Positions 1-12,073 of a DNA stretch of 64,000 nucleotides are shown one piece after another; position 1 is the first letter of the stretch; each line of letters begins with the position of its first letter. The stretch is from Sequoia sempervirens (taxonomy: Eukaryota; Streptophyta; Pinopsida; Cupressales; Cupressaceae): NCBI GenBank assembly GCA_007258455.2, contig VDFB02358134.1:216179565-216243564 (forward strand), written 5' to 3'. A program made the translations under genes and the position numbers. The notes under the pieces were generated by a model. It ran no database searches and was not told the DNA's origin. It was given only the letters and a program-made list of their open reading frames with translations.

Positions 1-154
1 ATACATGTTTAGGAAATACCCTTAAACCATTCAATATAAATGGCCTAATTGAATACAAATGATAAAATGTGTAAGCCTCATTTATGTCTAAGGCATGTTA
101 CTTGAATGAAAAAACAATTAACTATTAATATAGGACAATTTATCAATGCTTTAG

Positions 155-373
155 GTTTTAGGGTAATAGGATGGCTTAAGGGGATCTATTTAGTAAGGTC
201 CTAGTACAAAATGACATGGCTTAAGTGAATAAAATTTGGTGAAGATGCCCAAGGCAACCAAATTTCATTAAGGTCCTAGGCAACTTCCCCAAATTTTATT
301 CACTTGAGCCATGTCATTTTGCCCTAGGACCTTACTAGACATAGATCCCCTTAAGCCATCCTATCACCCTAAA
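155..373. repeat. Large inverted repeat (fold-back), copy 1
   Basis: A left arm of about 95 bases (155 to about 256) is matched by its reverse complement at about 283 to 373, with roughly 90% identity by eye. The arms carry GGATGGCTTAAGGGGATC on the left and GATCCCCTTAAGCCATCC on the right. The loop is about 30 bases. It would form a long hairpin as single strand and resembles a MITE or fold-back element embedded in the array. Confidence 0.7.
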
Positions 374-504
374 CCATAATTCAATCATATTATAATATTG
401 CACACTATTATTATTGTTAAATTTTGTTTCCTTGGGCAACTTCACCAAATTTTGAGAACTTATTTGATCCCCTTAAGAAATGTCATATTAGGACCCCTTA
501 AGAT

Positions 505-720
505 ATCCTAAAGTATGGCTTAAGGGGATCTATTTAGTAAGGTCCTAGTGAAAAATGACATGGCTTAAGTGAATAAAATTTGGTGAAGATGGCCAAGGCA
601 ACCAAATTTCATTAAGGTCCTAGGTAACTTCACCAAAATTTATTCACTTGAGCCATGTCATTTTGTCCTAGGACCTTACTAGACATAGATCCCCTTAAGC
701 CATCCTATCACCCTAAACCA
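505..720. repeat. Large inverted repeat (fold-back), copy 2
   Basis: Second copy of the fold-back seen at 155-373, about 350 bases downstream, with the same arms and loop and few differences. Later units of the array (from 885, 1320 and 1500) keep only the left-arm orientation. Confidence 0.7.
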
Positions 721-1021
721 TAAATTGATCAACCTAGATCATGAAATCTCATTCATATTATAATCTTGCATGATATTATTATTGTTTAATTTGGTTTCCT
801 TGGGAAAATTCACCAAAATTTGAGAACTTCTTTGATCCCCTTAAGAAATGTCATATTAGGACCCCTTAAGACACCAGTTTATGGTTTAGGGTGATAGGAT
901 GGCTTAAGGGGATCTATGTAGTAAGTTCCTAGGACAAAATGACATGGATTAAGGGAATAAAATTTGGTGGAGTTACCCAAGGCAACCAAATTTCATTTTA
1001 AGGTCTGAGGACAAAATGAAT

Positions 1022-1666
1022 GCTTTAGGGTTTAGGGTTTAGATTTTAGAGTTCAAGGTTTAGGGAACTCAGGGTGAAGTTTGGGTGGCCCTTGGAATAA
1101 TGGAATTGCAAGTTAGTGAACAACACTTTCTTGTGGAACATTTGATTGAGATAGCTCTTGTTTCAACTGACCAACCTAGATCATGAAATCTTATTCATAT
1201 TATAATCTTGCACAATCTTATTATTGTTAAATTTGGTTGCCTTGGGAAACTACACCAAATTTTGAGAACTCCTTTGATCCGCTTAAGAAATGTCATATGA
1301 GGATCCCTTAAGACATCGTTTTCTAGTTTAGGGTGATAGGATGGCTTAAGGGGATCTTTTTCTAGTAAGATCCTAAGACAAAATGACATGGCTCAAGTGA
1401 ATAAAATTTGGTGAAGTTTCCCAAGGCAACCAAATTTCATTAAGGGCCTAGGAAAAAGTGATGGCTTTAGGGTTTAGGGTTTAGAGTTTAGATTTTAGAT
1501 TTTAGAGTAATAGGATGGATTAAGGGGATCTATGTAGTAAGGTCCTAGGACAAAATGATATGGCTTAAGGGAATAAAATTTGGTGGAGTTGCCCAAGGCA
1601 ACCAAATTTCATTTTAAGGTCCTAGGACAAAATGAATGTTTTAGGGTTTAGGGTTTAGGGTTTAGG
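1022..1666 (+). repeat. Interstitial plant-type telomere repeats (three short runs)
   Basis: Runs of the plant telomere unit TTTAGGG occur at 1022-1042 (about three units), 1465-1484 (about three) and 1639-1666 (about four), each ending in decayed variants such as TTTAGAG. Each run occupies the same place in its array unit, so the telomere motif is part of the repeat unit and not a chromosome end. Interstitial telomere-like repeats are common in conifers. Confidence 0.75.
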
Positions 1667-1950
1667 GAACTTAGGGTGAAGTTTGGGTGGCCCTTGGAAT
1701 AATGGACTTGCATATTATTGAACAACATTTTCTTGTGGAATAGTTGATTGAGATAACTCTTGTTTCAACTGACCAACCTAGATCATGAAATATCATTCAT
1801 ATTATAATCTTGCACGATCTTATTATTGTTAAATTTGGTTGCCATGGGAAACTTCACCAAATTTTGAGAACTTCTTTGATCCCCTTAAGAAATGTCATAT
1901 TGGGACCCCTTAAGACATCGGTTTACAGTTTAGGGTATTAGACTAACTAG

Positions 1951-2639
1951 TTTATGAATATTTTTTATTTTATGAATAGACTGACTATTTCCATAATAGA
2001 AACACATAATTATGTATTATTATGATTGAGTTTGATGTATATTTTAACTTGATAGTTTTTTAATTGAATATAAGATTATTTTATTTAACATTTTTTTCAT
2101 TAATATTTCCCACTTAAATGAATTTTATGATATAAAATGTATAATAAAATAAGTTAATATTGTATCTTATTTTATTTTGGATTGTTTGGAATTGAAAGAA
2201 CCTAAAAGAAAGAAAATAAAAATATTTATATTCTTTTAGTGTCTAGGTAACTAGTGCAAATTGAGATTTTAAACTAAACTAGAAGCCTAATTAACAATTA
2301 ATTGACCAGAATGAGAGTTAATATTGTCGAAAGACAAGAGACAACACATGCAAACAAGAAATGGAAACAAGGCATGACTAAGAGAGATCAAAACATAAAA
2401 TAGAAACGAATGCACAAGTATTATCTAATTAAGTGACAATTGGAAATGAATTGTACAAGGATTTAGGAGTTTGCTAACTAAATTTGCAAACAAACATTGA
2501 TAATTTATGAATTGTAACTATTCTTTAACATATTGTTTTCTAATCTAATTATAATTTAACATTGAAAGTAAAGTTTAACATATTGTTTTCTGCATACAAT
2601 GCAAATGAATTTTTTCCATTATCAAATATTCTTGAGCTC
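1951..2639. other. AT-rich stretch, nothing recognised
   Basis: No convincing reading frame, RNA gene or repeat boundary is visible. The sequence is AT-rich with short direct repeats such as TTTAACATATTGTTTTCT near 2525 and 2575. Confidence 0.5.
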
Positions 2640-2990
2640 AAAATCAGGGTTTTCAAATGCAAAATGATTTGTTTGATTTCAATTTAGGGTTTCAAGAAGC
2701 AATTACCTGGTTTTTAATGCAATTTTTTTGTTTCATTTCAAACTAGGGTTTTCAAATCCATTTTTTTTGTTTGATTTGAATTTATCATTTCAAAAAGAAA
2801 TTAGCGTTTTCAAATGCAATTTTTTATTTCATTCAATTTAGGGTTTTGAAATACAATTTTTTTCTTTCCTTTCGATTAGGGTTTTCAAATGCATTTTTTT
2901 TTAGTTTGATTGAACAATTTAGGTTTCGAAAGCTAAATTTTGTTCTTAAGATACAATTTAAGGTTTATTTTTTTCCTTTCTATTCAATAT
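2640..2990. repeat. Degenerate minisatellite, about 40-60 base period
   Basis: Repeats of a unit close to AGGGTTTTCAAATGCA followed by a T-run and TTTGATTTCAATTT occur near 2647, 2685, 2743, 2803, 2839, 2878 and 2930. Copies vary in length through the T-run and differ at several positions. The short frame across it (2846-3055) reflects the repeat and does not look like a gene. Confidence 0.65.
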
Positions 2991-3279
2991 CATCAGGGTT
3001 TCATTGCATTTTTGCTTCTACTTCTACAAATCATCATTTCTACTATTACAGGTAAATAAAATGCATAAAACACTAAATAAATTGGAAAAACACATGCTAG
3101 AATCTATTATTGTATTAAAAATTTCAAAAAAACACAAAAAAATTGTGGGTGGAGGTGCACTTGGAGGTCGCTTATAAACTATTGTTGTCCTTCCAAATTC
3201 AGGATCCCATTTTTGCACTGTCGATTTCATTTTTTTGGAAAAGGAAAAAACTTCCACTTTTCATGGACTCAACTTATTG

Positions 3280-4645
3280 CATTTACCCAATGACACTTGG
3301 CATACTAATTTTTCTTTGATTTACAACTAATTGGCACCTCTATTCTTTATTCTTCCTCTTATCTATAACTAAAATTTACTTTTACCCTTTCTTTGCATTT
3401 TAGTGCAAATTTTTTAATTGGGTGTAAAAACTTATTTACTATTGTATTTCAGCTTTGTCAAAAATCTATCAACTTTGGGTACAAACCCATTTCACTCATA
3501 GTTAAATTTTGTATTCAACTTGCATTTTAACTAAGCATTTTGATGTTAAACACTAAAAATCCTTTATGAGGTTAATTTGACATTTTTTCAAACACTTTGC
3601 CAGTAATGCCTCTACCTATAAAATGTTTATCCACTTGCTTTGATTTGCATTTCAACTGTGAGAACCCCACCTAGAGATCACTATCTGCATTCTTTGAGAT
3701 AGACATAATATCACCAAAATACCCACGAGCCATTTTTAAACCCTCAAAGACATTTGATACAATGTATGGGTATTTATATTAAGCTACAATGGAGTCCAAA
3801 CCATTTGCAAGTTATTGGAAAAGTGTTAGGTCATTTTTTAATGTTATAGCACTTAGAAAATGGATCAAACACCATGAAAGAGTGTAGAAGAGGTGTGATA
3901 AGAGTTGTTGGGTCATTTTGGACACTATTGGCAATTTAAATTCATTCAAATAGTATTAAAACCATTGTTCAAGTGTTGGATTTGATTGCTGGATCATTTT
4001 TATTATTTTTGATATTTGAAAAATGTCCAAAACATTGTTTGGGCATGAACAATGTTGCTTTTAGACATGAAAATAGAAGTTTTGACACTTTAAAACCTTA
4101 AAAGAAAAAGAAAAAGAAGAAAAAAAAAACTCTCACTGGACACCCTCCATGTGAGTGAATCTTTGTTGCAACATTGGCTAAAGGTTTATTGCATGTTTAG
4201 AGGGGAAGGATGGTATCAAAATGATGCTCCACTTGGTGAACAATAATAGAAAACTTGAAACAAAGGTTGCACATGAAGAACCAAGACTGCAATTTAGCAC
4301 CAAAATATTGTCCAACTCAGCAAAATAATAGCCAATAACATTCATATCAAAGCCCCTCAATATAGCACACCCTTATTTTAGGTTTCTCCTATGAATTAGA
4401 GATAAAGTGCTTCCTTTACATGTGGAAAACATGAATATATGCATCCACCTCAGTAAACATTACTGGTCAGAAATAATTCATTAAAAGAAGTAAATAAATA
4501 TTGTTGGGTTCCACATTCCAAGTCATCAAAGGCATCAAACTCAATATTTTTTTTCATCACAAGCTTCTACTCACATCAGAGCATTGTCTTTGTTCTTCTC
4601 TTCAAACTAGAAATGGAGCGATGTGTTGCCACATGTAGAGTTATT
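3280..4645. repeat. Dispersed duplicated segment, copy 1 (unclassified)
   Basis: About 1.37 kb that is highly similar to 34,036-35,395 in the same orientation, roughly 90% or better by eye. Similarity begins near CAATGACAC and ends at GTTATTT in both copies, and both copies lie immediately left of minus-strand Copia material. It may be a 3' non-coding part of that Copia family or an independent passenger. No coding domain is seen. Confidence 0.7.
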
Positions 4646-4657
4646 TGGAGCGATGTG

Positions 4658-5046
4658 TTGATTGCCATGACAACCCCTTCCAAACTTTTTGGAAGAGAAC
4701 ACAACAATAATATGGCTTTGATTTCATCATCCAACATGATATTTACCAAAAAAAATTGGTTGATAAGAGTGTTGAATTCATTCAAGTGGTTTAATACAAT
4801 GCCTCCTTCCTTCATTTTCAAATTATATAATTTTTCCATGAGGTAAACCTTGTTCAAAGCTAAAGCCATCTTGTACAAGTCATTAAATTTGTCCCACAAC
4901 TCTTTCATGGTCTTTTCTATTGCGACTTTGAAGAAGACATTGTTGGATAATGATAGAATAATTGTAGCTCTTTCTTTCTTATATATTCTCTTCCAATTCT
5001 CATTAGACATCACAATTGTATTTTTTAATTTTTCCTTCCAATGCAA
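4658..5046 (-). pseudogene. Copia gag fragment (UBN2-type)
   Basis: Minus-strand frame of about 130 residues matching the capsid-like Gag of plant Ty1/Copia elements (UBN2 or gag_pre family). It carries the typical MKELWDKFNDLYKM and NHLNEFNTLINQF blocks followed by the LLLCSLPKS block. The N-terminal part is in another frame just upstream (about 5046-5090), so at least one frameshift is present. The same protein is encoded by the copy split between 41,732-42,016 and 47,966-48,178. There is no zinc knuckle, protease, integrase or reverse transcriptase here, so this copy is internally deleted. The sequence around 4930-4950 is the unoccupied version of the site that holds a Gypsy insertion at 42,042. 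Confidence 0.8.
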
Positions 5047-5187
5047 GCAAGAGATCTTCGCTAATCAGTAAAGACTCCATTTACACTTTCCACAATCCAA
5101 AATTTCTCAAAGAAATTCTCTATCTTCTATTTATTTGCTTCCTTATATTTCTAAAAAATTATCACAATTCTCAAACAACTAATTTGT

Positions 5188-5204
5188 CAAGCTCTGATAT
5201 CAAT
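5188..5204 (-). other. Primer binding site, Met-tRNA type, degraded
   Basis: On the minus strand the bases after the LTR end read TTGATATCAGAGCTTG, one change from the usual plant Copia site TTGGTATCAGAGCTTG, complementary to initiator Met tRNA. It sets the inner LTR boundary at 5205. Confidence 0.65.
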
Positions 5205-6045
5205 TGTTGATTAATTTGTTGTAGACAAAATGAAAATAATATTGCAAAAATTAAACTTAGAGGAGATACAATTCACAAACACAAAATAAAACAAAGATTT
5301 ATAGTGGCCCACCAATTTGGCTACATCCACTTTGAAGTAGGGAACTGATTTTATTAATCTCTATTTTTTAATACAAGCTACACCAACATAACAACATCAA
5401 TAATACAACAATAATGGATTATCCATTTTGGATAAGTCTTTGAAAAAGAATGCGAAGAGACTTGTGCAATTTGAAGGGAAATGGATGCGACTGTTGGGAT
5501 TCAATATCCAACACAAATTATAAGGTACGCTCAAGACAATAGGAGAAATCCACTTAAACAACTCATATTTGCAGTGTGAAGAATTGCCTAGGCATTGCAT
5601 TTACATTAAAATTAACACTTAGAGTTAAACCTTTCTGAAAGTTTAATTAAAATTTTAGCCATTTCATGTGCTTTCCATACAAAGGAGATAGTAAAAATTT
5701 AAAACCATTAATTTCTACCCTTGACAAAAATTTAAACCTACATTTCATATCACACTTTGTGATCCATCATGAGAGCATGAGGAAAAAATGAATAGATGCA
5801 GACCAAGAATTTCATAACAAGGTGAGAAAGAGGGAGGAGAGAGAAGGATGGCACAAGAAACAAGACACCAAGATAAGTTAATGAATGAAGGAAAGAAAAG
5901 CAAGAACCAAAAAATGATAAATTGAATTATTTAAAGGAAATAAGCAAAAAAGTACTATATAATATGTGTACATACATTATATTAATTAATATATATTTTA
6001 TATTAAATATAACAATTAAAATAATCTATGTATATATTATATTTT
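5205..6045 (-). repeat. Copia 5' LTR remnant (TGTTGATTAA family)
   Basis: On the plus strand it begins TGTTGATTAA beside the primer site and matches 48,289 to about 49,130 throughout, including a block containing CCACCAATTTGGCTACATCC typical of plant Copia LTRs. Similarity fades in AT-rich sequence near 6,045, so the outer end is not defined. No matching second LTR is seen near it. Confidence 0.6.
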
Positions 6046-6209
6046 CTTATATATATAATACAGACAGAGGTTTGGTGAAGTAGTATTAAGAAAGTTGTCA
6101 GTGGTTATATCCTCTTGCACCAAGATATCTTCAACCTCAATAGCAACAATATCTATAGATCTTAGACTGTGCAAACCTAGGTTTGAAACCTAACAATTCC
6201 TTAGGCTAT

Positions 6210-6990
6210 GTGCAGGATCATGGTGGGCCAAAAAGTGACAATATGATGGGTATGTGTAGGGTAATGTGGCTGACTACTTTTTTTTACCTAAAATTGATGA
6301 AATGAAAAGGATTTTTAAAGGATATTATCAACTTTCCACCAATATAAATTATTCTTTACTTTGAATTTAATAAATAATTATTATTCATTTTCTATTTGAA
6401 TTACGACTAAAATCCTGATTGATAGGTTGATTGAAAAACATCTATAGCTTTCAAATAGTATAAATCTTTTTGAATCTGAAACATGTGTCACACTCTATGC
6501 TTCGTATACTATAGGATTAAAAAAAAATGAATTTCATGAAGTTTCGACCAAGTTAAGGTGGTCAGACATACGAGTTTTTATATTTTTTTAAAGTTGTCAT
6601 AAAAAAAAATCACAATTAATTATTTACCTAAAAAAAAATACAAAAAATATGCATCACATTGGGACATGAGTCCTCTACTTATATCTAAAATATTTTAAAA
6701 AATATTATCATTTTATTGTGCTTAGGGTGGTTAGACAGACACCTACTTTTTTTTTCCCTGAAATTTAAGTACTACTACATTGAAATTTCAAATTTTCACC
6801 AACTAGATTTTTTAAAAAAATAAACCTAGTAGTTTAGAAACTACATTCAATTTTATATAGATTATATTCTTACATATTTTTGAAATAATATAGATAACTT
6901 ATTCAAATTTTTACATCAAGTTGCCTAACTCTAAGTTTTTTGAATTTTTCGCCACTTAAGGGCATGTTTTTTCCATGATGATCCTACACC
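6210..6990. mobile_element. Non-autonomous TIR transposon with 11-bp target duplication
   Basis: The ends are imperfect inverted repeats: left GTGCAGGATCATGG, right (reverse complement) GGTGTAGGATCATCATGG. They are flanked by CCTTAGGCTAT (6199-6209) and CCTTAGCCTAT (6991-7001), 10 of 11 identical. A 9-11 base duplication is typical of Mutator-like elements. There is no transposase; the interior is AT-rich with two partial direct repeats around GTGGTCAGACA and GTGGTTAGACAGACA. Length is about 781 bases. Confidence 0.55.
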
Positions 6991-7527
6991 CCTTAGCCTA
7001 TTGATGAAGCACTAAATTTTTTATTATAGTTACAATAATGTATGTATTTATGTTTTTAAAAGCACTCAAATGATCAAATAAGTCAATTTGCTAAATACCT
7101 TTATTTCTATAATGCAAAAAAAGATAATCAATTAAATATGTTTTTGAAATACTAAGAAATACTTTTTACATTATGTTTTATGCTTTATGAATACATAATA
7201 ATGAACTGGAATTATTTACTTTCAAAATTTAAACTTGATACATGTATGCACATGAATAACAATCTTTTGAAATAAATAATATTTAATTAAATTACAAAAA
7301 AAATGATGTATATTTAGAAACATTGCAAGTGTAGGTCAAGTCAAGCTCACTAAAATGCGATGATGGTGAAATAGATATATAAGGTAAATGGCTAACCTAA
7401 ATTAAAAAAAATCACCATTAACATTGAGTGATATGAAAATAACCAAGAGAAACTATTTGGTTATTGTCCTCAAGGAAGAGCCAGAACAATTGGTCAAGTT
7501 TTTGGTCCCCTTTTGTGTGGTGGTTTG

Positions 7528-9183
7528 TGGAACATATATTTTTGGGGACCCACTTACTTTCTAGCACTTCTAGGGTTTTTCACCTAAAAGGAGAAAGAGG
7601 TGTCAAAAAAATGCTTACGTTCACATTCAAAGATTAGCATGATATGGATGGAAAAGGGATGAAATATATCTATATGTAATGTTTGAATGCAAGAAAATAC
7701 TAAGATTGATTGACTAATGAATAGAAACTATAGGAAAACAACTTATTTGAAAACACATTGTGTATTGTAAAATAACCTAAGAATGAATAATAGACTGCAA
7801 CAAAAATGAATCAATCAGAAGGTGTGCACTTGAAGGCTTGAAGTAGACTAAAAATTTCCTTTGAAATGTTGTTGATGATGTTTTTCAAGCCTAGAGGGAC
7901 TCATTTGCCATTCTGGGTGAATTAGTCCTAGTTCTAGTAAACTGGGCCAGAATTTGTTTCTGTCAAAAGTGTGTCAAAAAATGCAAAAAACATGAAACTA
8001 ACCTGGAACTAGGTCTCATTCACCACCCATGGTGAATGATTCCACTTTTGAATTTCTGAATATTCAAGAGTAGATTCTGGAGCTTCCAATTTGCACTTTG
8101 ATGTTCTACATGTGTCTATTTCTGAAACTTTGATTTAAAGGTCTAAAAATGAGATTTTGTTGATTCTTTGATTTTTTGGATGAAGAGAGGACTTTAAAAA
8201 CTTTGCAACTTGATCTTCAATTATTTATAAGCTCCCAAGAGACCTAAATTTTCAAACACACAAGAAGAGAAGAAGAAATGTTTAATGTTAGGGCATGCGG
8301 GTTTGCCTTGGTCAAACCCCGTTTAAGTAATTAAACCAAAATGATGAAAGACTGGAATGAAAAATGTAATAATGGAATATATTACCTTTCCATGATGATA
8401 GATCTTGAAATTCTACAACAAAACATGTAGAATATACCCTTGAATGTCTTAGGAAGCTAAATTAATGACTTGCAATGTGAAAGCCCTAACTTGCTTAACT
8501 TGAGATAGAAGAATGTTGTCTAGATGAGTAATGAAGAATAATTATTACATTGAATGGGGTTGAATGAGAGATAAAAACACTTATTTATACATGCTTGTGC
8601 CTTAGTTAACCGTTCATACCTCATCACAGGCTGACATCAAGTGTTTTTTAATAAAAACCCAAACGAAAATTTAAAATATTTTGAATTTGGGGCCAAGGGG
8701 GACTCATTCACCACCCATGGTGAATGGGTCCCACCTAGGACCTAAAATTAGGTGTCAAGAATTAATTTGTATTTAATGTTTATCAGGCTTACATTCAAAA
8801 ATACACTTAATTAAAGCATATGAGGGCATAAATGGGTCAAATAAGTCATAAGAAAGGGATAAATAGTGAAGTTGTGCCTAGAAAAGTGTGAAATTTTGTT
8901 ATAAGAATTTACAACACTTCAAAATAGGACTTGATGATGTGTAAAAAGGTGATTTTTAGGTGAATTATAATGAATAGAGTCTAGAAAAATGTAGAAATTT
9001 TTTACAACACTTCACAACACCTTCACAAGATGTCACTAAAAGTATTTTATTTAGTTTTCAAGGGTCCAAGACTTAGTGTGGATGCAAAAAATTCCTCACA
9101 ACACTTAAATCAAGGCCTCATTAAGTCCATTTTATCATGAGTTATTCCCATGTCAAGAAAATGATACTTTTTTCTACGGCACA
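7528..9183 (-). repeat. LTR of element 1 (3' LTR in element orientation)
   Basis: Starts TGGAACATA and ends GGCACA on the plus strand. It matches 12,074-13,730 throughout. It contains three copies of the self-complementary GGGACTCATTC motif (7896, 8012, 8697) and a hairpin at about 8298-8321 with arms CGGGTTTG and CAAACCCCG. The adjacent internal bases, read on the minus strand, give a purine-rich AGTGAGGGCTAAA, as expected for the polypurine tract. Confidence 0.85.
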
Positions 9184-10154
9184 TTTAGCCCTCACTTTAG
9201 TGAGAGGATGAACCTGCTTCAAACACACGCTAAAGTAGACATTCAAGAGTGATCCACATGTAGGTCAAGCCCCCAAGATACAAAATCATGCAAAGGAAAG
9301 ATGAAAAGAGAGATGATGTGGAAAATATGTACTCACTCTAGGGCCACAGAACTTCTGATCATCTACGGGGTGAGAAAGTCCAAAAGGTAAGATATTTACG
9401 CTAGTTGGTATGCACTTACAAACACAAAGGTGGCTATGGGGAAAATTCATGCCGCTAGGTGGGCTTCCCGCTCAACCATATCAAAGTTATACCTCCTAAT
9501 AACTTTAACAAGGTACCACAAAGGAAAAGAAAATGATTTTGATACTTATAGACATTGTTAATGCAAAATAATATATGGATTATTCAAAGGGATTTTGCTT
9601 AATTCCTGCAAGGTCTCATCTTTGGTAACATCATGCTCAATGTCTCAAAGAGAGGATAAGTGCAAACAATCTCATCTTGGGAAACATTGTACCTAATGCT
9701 TCCAAGAGAGGAAATCACAAGAAAATCACACAATGGAATATGAGTGGTGATGTATGCCCCCACTTTAAAGAAGTTGCAAGCACCTGTACTGTGAGCAATT
9801 GCTTTAAAGTAGAAGAGAAAGAAGAAGACATGAGAGCTTGCGCAGAAAAGCCCTATTCCAAGTTATATGTTTCTAATAACCTACGTCATGAAGGAAGATA
9901 GTATGTCATATGTGAGCCAACTTAAGGCATGTTGTCCACATCTCAAGCTTTCTCTTATGTATTCATGAAAAGTTAATGACTAGCCAAAGGAGGCAACCAC
10001 AAGTGACATACAAGGACAAAGCTACCGAACCCCTTGCCCCCACTTAGTGTAGGAAAAAGGTGAGCCAAAATGATTAATGGGATGCATGCAAGAGTGAAAA
10101 TCAATAGCAATTAGAGGAATATGATTCCCCCACATAGGGAAGCATACCAAACTC

Positions 10155-10925
10155 CTAAAAATGTTGTATTTTCTGACTCAAAGCAATGCAATCATTAGTG
10201 GAGTGACCATGAACTCTATGATATGCACAAAATGAAGTCTTGTAATAGCATTTCTTTCGAGTTCTTGGAGGGAGAGTGATCAAGTCATTTTGGAGAATTC
10301 TTGACAAGATACCTTCTTGATCAAGAGGAGAAAGTGGTTGTGTGATTGGGGTCAAATATACATCTTGCTTAGTATTGGATGTCATACTTACACAAGACTG
10401 TTTATATTGTGATATTTTTTTCTCTCCATTATAGGAGGATACAAAATCTAATGAATTCAAATCATGAGTGTTTTGCGAGATGATGGCTTGAATGTTGTGG
10501 GAAGGATGATGTTCAAGACCATTAGTTAGGAAGGATGATTGAGGAGTGTGGTGTGTGATATTAATGAGGTTGAATGAAGGTGGGTAAAGTATGAGAGGGT
10601 TATGAAGATGTCCTACGAGATATGTATGTGGTCCATTGATCAAAGGGGATCGAATGGACACTTGTGCATTCATATCCTCAACAGTCTTGTTTTGATGTAT
10701 CTCTAAGTGAGGACAATCAAGAACCACTTGGTTTCCATAGTCCAATGCCATTATATTCTCCCAAGGAGGAGAGTTTTTAGGAGAACAACAAGCCACATGT
10801 GCTTGAAAAGAAAGGCTTGGTTCTTCCACAATAACTTCATTTCCAATAGGGGAATGATAAATGAAGAGATTATGAGGAGGGGAATGATGATTATGAAAAG
10901 ATGTTAGTTGACTGTCCATTTTCAT
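10155..10925 (-). CDS. Tat-type retroelement protein with CHHC zinc knuckle, PR/G-patch deleted
   Basis: Open frame of 256 codons on the minus strand. The N-terminal half is rich in Ser, Pro, His and Asn. Near the C-terminus is CAYHRVHGHSTNDC, a C-x2-H-x4-H-x4-C knuckle characteristic of Tat-lineage Gypsy Gag. It is collinear with the element 2 proteins (24,407 down to 21,480) but lacks the segment encoding protease and G-patch: after NPLILYPPS it continues directly with sequence matching the part after the G-patch, in frame. The function is presumably nucleic-acid binding for packaging, by analogy. Translation continues in weaker similarity beyond the stop. No gene symbol applies. Confidence 0.7.
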   Translation of the reverse strand: MKMDSQLTSFHNHHSPPHNLFIYHSPIGNEVIVEEPSLSFQAHVACCSPKNSPPWENIMALDYGNQVVLDCPHLEIHQNKTVEDMNAQVSIRSPLINGPHTYLVGHLHNPLILYPPSFNLINITHHTPQSSFLTNGLEHHPSHNIQAIISQNTHDLNSLDFVSSYNGEKKISQYKQSCVSMTSNTKQDVYLTPITQPLSPLDQEGILSRILQNDLITLPPRTRKKCYYKTSFCAYHRVHGHSTNDCIALSQKIQHF

Positions 10926-11770
10926 TAAAGACTCATTCTATTTTTCCATATTATCTACCCTACAAGGAGAGCTTGTAATATGTTCATCCAAGTTTTATGT
11001 TTTGAAAGTAGCTTCATCACAAGTGGAGGAGGTATCAAGAGGAGAACCACTATGGTTTTCAAATAGATCTTCCCATAGGATAGGGACATTAGGGAAGGGA
11101 GGATTAAGGGTGTCATGACTCTTAATAGGCATGTCTTCTAACACCAACCTATCCCCGTTACTTTGAAGAGGGGTATTAGGAGATGAACAAGTGCAATTGT
11201 CATGACCATGGAGACTTGATAAGGTGAGGTTGAGGAATGTGTCTAGGATCGCATGCTCTTTTGTGTAAGGTCATCCAAAGGGAAATAAGGAGATGGAAAA
11301 TCAAGACCATCAAGGCTTGTCACTTATTGCACCAAGACACCTTCATCATGAATAGGATAGGTATAGGAAGAAGCATGTAAGTATGTGTGTTATGATTGTC
11401 AACATGACCATTTTCACCAATGCGTAATGTAAGATTAAGGATAGTATTAATGGATTTTTCTTGAAGTCCCTATTATGATAGTCAAAAGAAAACTCACAAA
11501 AGGGGATATTATGCTTATAAAATCCATGTTTAATCAAAGCAAGAGAATATCTTTTGAAAGAAAACATGCTAAAATGAAAGAAAGTACAATGCAATGCAAT
11601 TTTTAGTTTTTAAGTGAAATTAAACATTGCATGAAATGAGCTAATTGAAGTGAAATTTAACAAAATGAATGCAATAGAAATCTAACTGACTAATATATAC
11701 AAGTTAAGGCACAAAACAAAAGCCTAAAAAAAAATCTGAGTTCTATAAAATGTTGTTTCAGGGGTCATAA

Positions 11771-11804
11771 GGGACTAATTCGCCCTAGGTGGCGAATGAG
11801 TCCC
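11771..11804. repeat. Self-complementary GGGACT motif, internal copy in element 1
   Basis: Arms GGGACTAATTCGCC and GGCGAATGAGTCCC pair with one mismatch around a short loop. One of about eighteen copies in this window, all within elements 1, 2 and 3. Confidence 0.8.
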
Positions 11805-12073
11805 AATATGGACTTTTTGCAAAATTTTCAAAAATTTGTGACTAATTTTTCTGAATGTTGAGTGCTAAGATGCAGACCTAAGTGAAAAATACAAAATTTT
11901 AGAAAATGTAAATGAATTTACCCACAATGCAACCTAAATGCACTTTTACTCATGCAAAAATGAAACTCTAGAATGCAAGATAACTAATGCAAAATGCAAG
12001 GAAAGCAACTCTAGAATGATTAATGAACTCAAAAATCATAAAATAATGGATTCAAACAGCAAGTTCACCAAAA

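Larger units (their letters stand above)
1..1950. repeat. Tandem array with telomere-like repeats and fold-back units
   Basis: A family of related units repeats irregularly, with spacing of roughly 350 to 600 bases. One recurring block contains GGATGGCTTAAGGGGATCTA followed by a stretch ending in AATAAAATTTGG; it begins near 170, 513, 898, 1340 and 1512. A second block, with ATGTCATATTAGGACCCCTT or close variants, recurs near 480, 845, 1290 and 1895. Short TTTAGGG runs join some units. No open frame of note lies here. It is probably a satellite or a degraded cluster of one repeat family. The left edge is outside the window. Confidence 0.75.

Noticed and set aside
1022..1666. Chromosome end
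   Set aside because: TTTAGGG runs are only three to four units, degrade into variants and are embedded in a dispersed array.
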